Shown here one piece after another: positions 7,390 to 16,063 of a stretch of 18,179 bases of DNA (position 1 is its first letter; each line of letters begins with the position of its first letter). The stretch spans positions 1 through 18,179 of the forward strand of contig JAPYOI010000057.1 of assembly GCA_028278755.1 (NCBI GenBank). Direction: 5' to 3'. A program made the translations under genes and the position numbers. This DNA comes from Poriferisodalis multihospitum. Its GTDB lineage: Bacteria; Actinomycetota; Acidimicrobiia; Acidimicrobiales; Poriferisodalaceae. The notes beneath the pieces were generated by a model. It saw only the letters and a program-made list of their open reading frames with translations, was not told the origin of the DNA and made no database searches.

Positions 7390-8574
7390 TCAACGGGCGA
7401 GCAGCTGGCGGTAGACGTTCGCCGCCCGTTCGAGCTCGGCGATCTCGACCCATTCGATCGCTTGGTGAGCCTGATCGATGGAACCCGGGCCGAACACCAC
7501 GATTTGGTCGGCCACCTCGCCGTAACGCAGTGCGTTCGTGCCGAAATCGGCCACGGCGGGGCTGTGGCCTGACATCTCCGCCAGTGCGGTGACCAGATCG
7601 CTTCCGGGCGCCTGGAAGAAGGCGTTCTCGCCCAGACCGTTCGCCAGTTCCACCTTCACCCGCGCAGGCAGCGCTGCGGCGCGCACCAAGTCGGTGAGGC
7701 GAGCGAGTTCTTCTTGGTAGTCCTCGCCGTCGGCGATTCGCCTGCCGATGTACAGCTCGCATTGGTCGGGAATGATGTTGCGGGCCCGCCCGCCGCCCAT
7801 CTCGTTGACCGACACCGTGCCGGCCCCGAGCACGCCGACGTCGCGTTGGCTCGCCAAGCGCTCTTGCTCGGCGTCGATGGCCGCGATGATGCGGGCGCCG
7901 GCGGACAGCGCATTGATGCCCAGGTGGGGTTTGGAGGAGTGTGCTGCACGCCCCTCGACCTCGACTTCGAGGCCGAGCCCGCCCTTGTGGCCGTACACCG
8001 GGACGCACATGGTCGGCTCGGCGACCACGATCTGCTCGCGGCGCTCGTTGCGTTCGAGCAGCCGGTCCCGGTAGGCGCCCGCACCCGCCAGGCCGCCGCC
8101 TTCCTCGGAGATCGTGCCCACCAGCTCGACGGTGCACATCGGCTGCTGGCCGGCGGCAGCCATCTCGGCCAGCACGGCGAGCACCACGGCCATTGTCGCC
8201 TTGGTGTCGACGGAGCCTCGCCCCCAGACCCGTCCTTCGCTGATGCGGCCCTCGAAGGGATCGCCTTCCATGTGCTCGACGCCGACGGTGTCGAGATGCA
8301 CGTCGACGGCGAGCATGCGCTCTGTGCGGCCGGCGAAGCGGGCATACACGTTGGGACGCCCGGGCTCGATCTCGTGGAGCTCGACCTCAGCGCCCAGCGC
8401 TGCCGCTCGCTCGGCCACCCAGTCGGCCATGTCGGCCTCGGCGACGGTGCCCGAGCGCGGCCCGTGATGCAGCGGGTTGACGCTGGGGATGCGCACTATC
8501 TCGCTCAGCAGCCCGGCAATGGAATGGCCGGTGGCGGTGCCGTTCATCGTGCCTGTCGCCTCGCCGTCGCTCAT
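7390..8574 (-). CDS. M20 family metallopeptidase / ArgE-DapE type deacylase
   Basis: This zinc amidohydrolase of 394 aa hydrolyses N-acyl or peptide bonds of amino-acid derivatives in the cytosol. Metal ligands and catalytic residues are visible in order: DVHLDTV (His93, Asp95), GRGSVDTKATM (Asp123), SEEGG (Glu157 catalytic, Glu158), AEPT (Glu186) and the C-terminal SIDQAHQ (His370). The dimerisation domain lies at about residues 195-310 and contains GRAAHSS. The start at 8574 has GAGG 6 nt upstream. It is divergent from argininosuccinate synthase, so N-acetylornithine deacetylase (argE) or an acetylcitrulline-type deacetylase is a sensible guess. Succinyl-diaminopimelate desuccinylase or a carboxypeptidase cannot be excluded, so no symbol is given. 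Confidence 0.88.
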   Translation of the reverse strand: MSDGEATGTMNGTATGHSIAGLLSEIVRIPSVNPLHHGPRSGTVAEADMADWVAERAAALGAEVELHEIEPGRPNVYARFAGRTERMLAVDVHLDTVGVEHMEGDPFEGRISEGRVWGRGSVDTKATMAVVLAVLAEMAAAGQQPMCTVELVGTISEEGGGLAGAGAYRDRLLERNERREQIVVAEPTMCVPVYGHKGGLGLEVEVEGRAAHSSKPHLGINALSAGARIIAAIDAEQERLASQRDVGVLGAGTVSVNEMGGGRARNIIPDQCELYIGRRIADGEDYQEELARLTDLVRAAALPARVKVELANGLGENAFFQAPGSDLVTALAEMSGHSPAVADFGTNALRYGEVADQIVVFGPGSIDQAHQAIEWVEIAELERAANVYRQLLAR

Positions 8575-8594
8575 GAGTCACCTCTTCGTGGCGG

Positions 8595-8600
8595 AGCGTA
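8595..8600 (-). promoter_or_regulatory. Possible -10 box of the M20 gene
   Basis: TACGCT on the minus strand lies 20 nt before the ATG at 8574, which would give a short leader containing the GAGG ribosome site (8581-8584). No convincing -35 box or ARG box is visible in the divergent gap 8575-8693. Confidence 0.3.
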
Positions 8601-8679
8601 CGCGCAGCGCGATCAGTACGCGGCGAACATCGGCGTGGGGTCGGCCGAAAAGCACAGTCGATGTGGCGGCCGGACGCCG

Positions 8680-8685
8680 TACCGT
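8680..8685 (+). promoter_or_regulatory. -10 box of argG, probably leaderless
   Basis: TACCGT ends 8 nt before the ATG at 8694, and no Shine-Dalgarno sequence is present. It supports this ATG over the in-frame ATG at 8661. Confidence 0.4.
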
Positions 8686-8693
8686 TGTGGCCT

Positions 8694-10061
8694 ATGTCGA
8701 CTGGTCCTGTGCCTGCTGGCGGTTCGCGTGTGCTGGCCGAGCTTCCCGTGGGGGCGCGGGTGGGCATAGCGTTCTCCGGCGGGCTCGACACCTCTGCGGC
8801 GGTGGCGTGGATGACCGAGCGAGGCGCGCTCGTGTGCGCATACACGGCCGATCTGGGTCAGTACGACGAACCCGATTTGCCAGGGGTGCCGCAGCGGGCA
8901 CTCGACTACGGCGCCCACGCAGCACGCTTGGTGGACTGCCGAGCCGAACTGGTGCGAGAGGGCTTGATGGCGCTGCAGTGCGGCGCGTTCCACATCTCGA
9001 CAGCCGGCCGCACGTACTTCAACACCACACCGCTGGGCCGAGCGGTGACCGGCACGATGCTGGTGGCGGCCATGGCCGAGGACGGCGTGGACATTTGGGG
9101 CGACGGCTCGACATACAAGGGCAACGACATCGAGCGCTTCTACCGCTACGGCCTGCTGGTCAACGCCGGGCTGCGCATCTACAAGCCCTGGCTGGACTCG
9201 GCGTTCGTGGACGAGCTGGGCGGGCGAGCGGGCATGAGCGAGTTCTTGGTGTCGCGCGGGCTGCCGTACCGGGACCCCGCCGAGAAGGCCTATTCCACCG
9301 ACGCCAACATCTGGGGCGCCACGCACGAAGCCAAGCAACTGGAGGACTTGGGCACGTCGATGGAGATCGTTGAGCCGATCATGGGCGTCGCCCACTGGGA
9401 TCCGGCGGTCGAAATCGACACTGAGGACGTCACGATCCGCTTCGAGGCTGGTTGGCCTGTTGCCATCGGTGGGCGGGAGTCATCGGCTTCAGGCGCTGAG
9501 GGCAGCGATCACGTCGCGCTGGTGCTGGAAGCGAACGCCATCGGCGGGCGCCACGGCCTCGGCATGAGCGACCAGATCGAGAACCGTGTCATCGAGGCCA
9601 AGTCGCGTGGCATCTACGAAGCACCGGGGATGGCGCTGCTGCACATCGCGTATGAGCGGCTGCTGTCGGCGATCCACAACGAAGCCACGCTTGACAACTA
9701 CCGCACGATGGGTCGCCGGCTGGGTCGGCTGCTGTACGAGGGCCGCTGGTTCGACCCCCAGGCGCTGATGCTGCGCGACTCGCTGCTGCGCTGGCTGGGC
9801 TCGTCGGTTTCGGGCGAGGTCACGCTGCGGCTGCGCCGCGGCGACGACTACTCAGTGCTCGACACCAGCGGCCCGGCGCTCACCTACGCGGCAGATCGCC
9901 TGTCGATGGAACGAGTCGAAGACGCAGCGTTCGGCCCAGGCGACCGCATCGGGCAGCTCACCATGGCGAACCTGGACATCGCCGACAGCCGGGAGAAGCT
10001 CGCGGCCTATCGCGACACCGGCCGGCTCGGTCCCGGCGGGCTGGCCGAACTCGATACCTGA
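8694..10061 (+). CDS. argG: Argininosuccinate synthase, long (E. coli-like) type
   Basis: The enzyme joins citrulline and aspartate with ATP in the seventh step of arginine synthesis. The 455-aa protein has the N-type ATP pyrophosphatase loop SGGLDTS at residues 28-34, and the stretches YFNTTPLGRAVTGTMLVAAM, WGDGSTYKGNDIERFYRYGL and IGGRHGLGMSDQIENR (each under 21 residues), which closely resemble E. coli ArgG as I remember it. Its length and these motifs place it in the long type (about 445 aa), not the short type (about 400 aa) familiar from Streptomyces and Mycobacterium. An in-frame ATG 11 codons upstream would add a tail unlike the family. It is convergent with the isocitrate dehydrogenase gene, with a 24-bp gap that shows no clear terminator. 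Confidence 0.97.
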   Translation: MSTGPVPAGGSRVLAELPVGARVGIAFSGGLDTSAAVAWMTERGALVCAYTADLGQYDEPDLPGVPQRALDYGAHAARLVDCRAELVREGLMALQCGAFHISTAGRTYFNTTPLGRAVTGTMLVAAMAEDGVDIWGDGSTYKGNDIERFYRYGLLVNAGLRIYKPWLDSAFVDELGGRAGMSEFLVSRGLPYRDPAEKAYSTDANIWGATHEAKQLEDLGTSMEIVEPIMGVAHWDPAVEIDTEDVTIRFEAGWPVAIGGRESSASGAEGSDHVALVLEANAIGGRHGLGMSDQIENRVIEAKSRGIYEAPGMALLHIAYERLLSAIHNEATLDNYRTMGRRLGRLLYEGRWFDPQALMLRDSLLRWLGSSVSGEVTLRLRRGDDYSVLDTSGPALTYAADRLSMERVEDAAFGPGDRIGQLTMANLDIADSREKLAAYRDTGRLGPGGLAELDT

Positions 10062-10085
10062 TTTGAGCGTCGGCGCTGCTCGGCG

Positions 10086-12350
<2,265 letters not shown>

Positions 12351-12359
12351 AGCGATTGG

Positions 12360-12365
12360 ACGCTA
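12360..12365 (-). promoter_or_regulatory. Possible -10 box of icd
   Basis: TAGCGT on the minus strand ends 9 nt before the ATG at 12350. It fits the leaderless pattern seen elsewhere in the window but is a weaker case because no -35 box is visible. Confidence 0.3.
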
Positions 12366-12405
12366 CCGCCCACCGGGGAGCCGCCGCCCGTCGGGCTGCG
12401 GCGGT

Positions 12406-13926
12406 TCAGCCCGCTGCGTGCGCTGCGGCGGAGCCTCCCGCCAGGCGGCCGAACACGGCACCCGCCGAGAGGCCCGAGCCGCCGGGGTAGTTGCCGTAGA
12501 ACAGCCCGCCCACCAGCTCGCCCGCGGCATACAGGCCCTTGATCGGCCGCAGGTCGGTGTCGATCACACAGCCGGTCTCGTCGACGCGCAGCCCGCCGAA
12601 CGTGAAGGTCAGGCCGCACGTCACCCGGAACGCAGTGAAGGGAGGCGTCTCGATCGGCATCGCCCAATTTGTCTTGTCGGGGCTGAGGCCCCTCGTGCGG
12701 CGGCCGTCGAGCACGTTGGGGTCGAACCCGACGCTGCGGTCGACCGCTGCGTTGAACTCGCTGATGGTCGCCAGCGCTCGCTCGGTGTGCACGTCTTCCA
12801 TGCGCGCGCACAACTCCTCGATGCTGTCGGCGGTCACCTTGGTGACCTGCCGGATGCGGTACTCGTCGCGCAGCAGGTGATCGGTGCTGGCGTCGAAAAC
12901 CTGCCAAGCCGAGTGCCCTGGTTGGGCAAGGATCTCGCGTCCGTAGCGGGCGTAGGTGTAGTTGCGGAAGTCGGCGCCCTCGTCCACGAAGCGCTGGCCG
13001 TCCTGGTTCAGCACGATCGAGAACGGGTAGCTGTGCTTCTGGAAGCCGTCGCCGACGGCAAGGTCGCCGAACTCCGGGGCGTTGTAGTCCCACGCGACGG
13101 CGTGGGCGCCGCTCCAGTTGCCGTACGGCATCGCACCGATGTCGAGCGCCATTGCGATGCCGTCGCCAGTGTTGAAGCGGGTGCCGCGCACCTTGGCGAG
13201 GTCCCATCCGGGACCCAGGTAGCGGGTGCGCCATTCGGCGTTGGCTTGGAATCCGCCGGCTGCCAGCACGACAGCGCTGCACTCGACGTCGATCACTCGG
13301 ACACTGCGGCGTACGCGAACACCCCGGACAGCGCCGCTGTCGTCGGTCAGCAGCGAGCGTGCTGCGGTTTCGTGCCACAGGTCGATCTGGTTCCGATTGA
13401 GCGCCGCCCGCAGCGACTCGACGAGACCCTCACCGCCGCCAACCGACTCCACCGTGAGCCCACCCCAGAACGTGAAGCGCCCATCCACTTTGAAGGCCTG
13501 GCGACCCCAGATCGGCGCGAAACGCACGCCGTGGCTCGCCATCCACATCAGCGTGTCCTTGCTGCGGGTGACGAGCATGTCGGCCAGATCGGGATCGCAT
13601 CGGTAGTCGGAGATGCGGCACAGGTCGGCGTAGAACTGCGCTTCGGTGTAGGTGCCGAAGTCGGTCACCTCCACTTCGGCGTCGGTGAGATCGGGCATCA
13701 GCGCTCGCAGGTCGTCGACGCCGTCGTAGGCGAAACGGATCGCACCGGCTGTGAAGCGGCTGTTGCCGCCGGCTTCGGCCTCGGGCGCCCGTTCCAGCAC
13801 CAGCACCCGGGCGCCGACCTCATGGGCCGCGAGCGCTGCGCACATCGCCGCATTGCCTGCGCCCACCACCACCACGTCGTAGTGCTCCGCCGGGTTTGCG
13901 GCGGCCGATCGGTCAGGCGCATTCAC
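12406..13926 (-). CDS. FAD-dependent dehydrogenase of the TcuA / fumarate reductase flavoprotein family
   Basis: A 506-aa flavoprotein of the FAD_binding_2 type. The FAD-binding Rossmann fold is at the N-terminus (YDVVVVGAGNAAMCAALA, residues 16-33; GxGxxA at 22-27), with LERAP and the glycine-rich AGGNSRFTAGAIRF after it. The capping domain follows, and the C-terminus has FTFGGLRVDE, GLYAAGELVGG and NYPGGSGLSAGAVFGR. The overall pattern, including RGTRFNTGDGI and LNQDGQRFVDEG, is closest in my memory to tricarballylate dehydrogenase TcuA, which oxidises tricarballylate to cis-aconitate. 3-ketosteroid dehydrogenases and fumarate reductases share the fold, so the substrate is open. No TcuB partner lies nearby. 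The frame is open to 14055, but the GTG at 13926 sits just before the conserved part and 8 nt after a -10 box. Confidence 0.85.
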   Translation of the reverse strand: MNAPDRSAAANPAEHYDVVVVGAGNAAMCAALAAHEVGARVLVLERAPEAEAGGNSRFTAGAIRFAYDGVDDLRALMPDLTDAEVEVTDFGTYTEAQFYADLCRISDYRCDPDLADMLVTRSKDTLMWMASHGVRFAPIWGRQAFKVDGRFTFWGGLTVESVGGGEGLVESLRAALNRNQIDLWHETAARSLLTDDSGAVRGVRVRRSVRVIDVECSAVVLAAGGFQANAEWRTRYLGPGWDLAKVRGTRFNTGDGIAMALDIGAMPYGNWSGAHAVAWDYNAPEFGDLAVGDGFQKHSYPFSIVLNQDGQRFVDEGADFRNYTYARYGREILAQPGHSAWQVFDASTDHLLRDEYRIRQVTKVTADSIEELCARMEDVHTERALATISEFNAAVDRSVGFDPNVLDGRRTRGLSPDKTNWAMPIETPPFTAFRVTCGLTFTFGGLRVDETGCVIDTDLRPIKGLYAAGELVGGLFYGNYPGGSGLSAGAVFGRLAGGSAAAHAAG

Positions 13927-13934
13927 GCCGGGCG

Positions 13935-13940
13935 AGCCTA
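13935..13940 (-). promoter_or_regulatory. -10 box of the flavoprotein gene, probably leaderless
   Basis: TAGGCT on the minus strand ends 8 nt before the GTG at 13926. No Shine-Dalgarno sequence or clear -35 box is visible. Confidence 0.4.
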
Positions 13941-14024
13941 TGTGGAGCGTCGCGACAATGCGGGAGTGAGGTCGGCTGGTTGCATCGCCGTGCTCCGGTG
14001 CGGAAACGAGCCAGGGGAGCGGCG

Positions 14025-14030
14025 TACGCT
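14025..14030 (+). promoter_or_regulatory. -10 box of the LDH2-type dehydrogenase gene, leaderless
   Basis: TACGCT ends exactly 6 nt before the ATG at 14037. A purine-rich AGGGGAG at 14013-14019 is too far from the ATG (17 nt) to serve as a ribosome site. GGAAAC at 14002-14007 is 17 nt upstream of the -10 box and recalls some ECF-type -35 elements, but this is weak. Confidence 0.5.
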
Positions 14031-14036
14031 GCGGCG

Positions 14037-15179
14037 ATGAGCCAATCCAGCACAACCGACGACGCTGCGAACAGCGACGTGGTTATCGACCATGACCGTC
14101 TCGCCGGCTTCATCGCCGAGATCTTCCGCCACACTGCGTGCTCCGATGCCGAAGCGGAGCGCATCGGTCGCAGTCTCGTGGGCGCCAACCTGGCGGGCCA
14201 CGACAGCCACGGCGTGATCCGTTCGGCGCTGTACGTGGATCTGTTGGCCAACGGCATTCAGCTCGCCGACCAGGAGCTCAAGGTGCTGATCGACTCCGGC
14301 GCGCTGCTGCTGGTAGACGGCCAGTACGGCATGGGACAGACCGTCGGGCCTGCCGCGGTCGAGCTGGGCATCGAGCGTTGCTCCGAACTCGGCGTCGCCG
14401 TGGTGGGGCTGCGCAACGCCGGGCACCTCGGTCGCATCGGCGAGTACGCCGAGATGGCCGCAGCCGATGGCCTGGTCTCGGTGCACTTCGTGAACGTGGC
14501 CAACAGCCGGCTGGTGGCCCCGTTCGGCGCCAAGGCGCGACGGATGGGCACCAACCCGTGCGCCTACGGGGCGCCCGTGGCCGGTCGCCGGCCGGTCATC
14601 CACGACTTCGCCACGTCAGTCGTGGCCGAGGGCAAGGCCATGGTGGCGCTGCACGGCGGACCGGCCGTCCCCAGCAACGCCCTGGTGTCGGGCGACGGCG
14701 AGATCACTGGCGATCCGCGGGTGCTGTACACGTTCGAGGAGGGTCAGCGGCCAAACTCGATGGACGGCCCGGGTGCGCTGCGGGCGATGGGCGAGCACAA
14801 GGGCTCGGGCATCTCGGTGATGTGCGAGCTGCTGGCTGGTGCGCTGACCGGCACCGGCACCGCAGGACCCCGGCGGGTTCGCTTCGCCAACGGGATGCTC
14901 TCGGTCTACGTTGACCCGGCCCAGGTGGATGCCGCAGTCGGCGAGACTGACGACGGCTACAACGGCATTGCGGCCGACTATCTGGACTGGTTCTATGAGG
15001 CAGCGGCGATCGATCCGGATCAGCCCGTCAAGCTGCCCGGCGATGTCGAGCACGAACGGCGCCAGCACCGCATGGCCAACGGCATCACACTGCCTGCCGA
15101 GACATGGGAGAGCATCTGCGGCGGCGCCCGCGCCGCCGGCGTGCCCGAAGCAACGATTGCAGCCGCAGCCGCTCGCTGA
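14037..15179 (+). CDS. LDH2/MDH2-family NAD(P)-dependent 2-hydroxyacid dehydrogenase
   Basis: The 380-aa protein belongs to the malate/L-lactate dehydrogenase family with the unusual non-Rossmann nucleotide fold (YlbC/YiaK/AllD type). Marks are GHDSHGVIR (His58), LRNAGHLGRIGEYAEMAA (His130), MGTNPCAYGAP (170-180), HDFATSVVAEGK (189-200) and GEHKGSGISVMCELLAGALTG near residue 265. Substrates in the family include malate, ureidoglycolate, sulfolactate, 2,3-diketogulonate and Delta1-piperideine-2-carboxylate, so function stays at the family level. It is divergent from the TcuA-like flavoprotein, with 110 bp between the starts, so the two may serve one organic-acid route. It converges on the dioxygenase gene with a 26-bp gap. 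Confidence 0.93.
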   Translation: MSQSSTTDDAANSDVVIDHDRLAGFIAEIFRHTACSDAEAERIGRSLVGANLAGHDSHGVIRSALYVDLLANGIQLADQELKVLIDSGALLLVDGQYGMGQTVGPAAVELGIERCSELGVAVVGLRNAGHLGRIGEYAEMAAADGLVSVHFVNVANSRLVAPFGAKARRMGTNPCAYGAPVAGRRPVIHDFATSVVAEGKAMVALHGGPAVPSNALVSGDGEITGDPRVLYTFEEGQRPNSMDGPGALRAMGEHKGSGISVMCELLAGALTGTGTAGPRRVRFANGMLSVYVDPAQVDAAVGETDDGYNGIAADYLDWFYEAAAIDPDQPVKLPGDVEHERRQHRMANGITLPAETWESICGGARAAGVPEATIAAAAAR

Positions 15180-15205
15180 GTTGGCTGCGGCGTCGGGCAG
15201 CGGCC

Positions 15206-16063
15206 TTACTCGTCGAGGGTGGGGCCGGCACCTTGGACGCGGGTTTGGCGCATGTAGCGGCGCCAGCGGTCGGCGTCGTAGCCGGCGCCGCGGTGCAGCA
15301 GGCAGCGGTTGTCGTAGATGACGACGTCGCCGGGGCTCCAGCGGTGCGCGTACTCGTCTTGTGAGCGGGTTGCGGCTTCGTTGAGCTCGTCGATGAGCCG
15401 GCGGCTGTCGATGCCGTGCCAGCCGACGATGGACCGGGCGTGCGAACCGGCGTAGTAGTTCTTCAGGCCGTTGCCGGGGTTGGCACGCACCAGCCGCTGG
15501 GGGATCGGCGGCAGCGATGCAGCGTGGTTCGGATCGACCGGGGCGACCTTGGTCCGACTGAACACGTAGTCGTGCAGCACTACCAGGTCATCGATCTCGG
15601 ACTGACGCTCGGGGCTGAGCCGGGCGTACGCGGCGCGCTGGCTGGCGTACAGCGTCTCGCCACCTTCGCCGGGCACCTCGTAGGCGCACAGGATCGACAC
15701 ATACGACGGCACGAGCCGGAATGACGAATCCGAGTGCCAGAGGTTGTTGCCCTTCTGGTTGTGGGTCAGCGGGTGTGACTCGTCCCGCTTGGTGTCGGCG
15801 TCGATGACGTTGCCGATCGTGCCGAAGTACTCGACCTTGCCCGTCCTGCCGAACACCACATGGTTCGGCTCGGGCTCGCCGAGGCTGCGGGTAAGCGCAA
15901 GCTGCGCATCGTCGGACATCTGCTGGCCGGGGAAGTGGAGCAGGGAGTAGCTGTCGATGGCCACACGCAGCTCGGCAACTGCCGCGCTGTCAAGGGGCTG
16001 CGACAGGTCGATGCCGCTGACCTTGGCGCCGAAGTCAGGATGGATGGGCTCGAACGTCAGCAC
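15206..16063 (-). CDS. TauD/TfdA-family Fe(II)/2-oxoglutarate dioxygenase
   Basis: A 285-aa non-heme iron dioxygenase that couples 2-oxoglutarate decarboxylation to hydroxylation of a small substrate. The iron-binding triad is complete: HSD (His110, Asp112) in NLWHSDSSF, and His257 in NRCLLHRGAGY. Arg268 and Arg272 follow at +11 and +15 from His257, the spacing of the 2-oxoglutarate-binding arginines in TauD. The N-terminal half (FGAKVSGIDLSQPL, LLHFPGQQ) is also typical. It resembles TfdA-like enzymes more than taurine dioxygenase in having VFGRTGKVEYFGTIGNV, but the substrate is unknown. It has a GTG start with AGGGAG 6 nt upstream, and lies downstream of the beta-oxidation gene, probably in the same transcript. 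Confidence 0.92.
   Translation of the reverse strand: MLTFEPIHPDFGAKVSGIDLSQPLDSAAVAELRVAIDSYSLLHFPGQQMSDDAQLALTRSLGEPEPNHVVFGRTGKVEYFGTIGNVIDADTKRDESHPLTHNQKGNNLWHSDSSFRLVPSYVSILCAYEVPGEGGETLYASQRAAYARLSPERQSEIDDLVVLHDYVFSRTKVAPVDPNHAASLPPIPQRLVRANPGNGLKNYYAGSHARSIVGWHGIDSRRLIDELNEAATRSQDEYAHRWSPGDVVIYDNRCLLHRGAGYDADRWRRYMRQTRVQGAGPTLDE

Noticed and set aside
8661..8693. Earlier ATG start for argG
   Set aside because: It would add 11 residues not seen in the family and lies upstream of the likely -10 box.
10062..10085. Terminator between argG and icd
   Set aside because: The 24-bp gap contains no stem longer than 4 bp.
15184..15201. GCTGC/GCAGC hairpin between the LDH2-type gene and the dioxygenase gene
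   Set aside because: The stem has only 5 bp with an 8-nt loop and no T run on either side, too weak to call a terminator.
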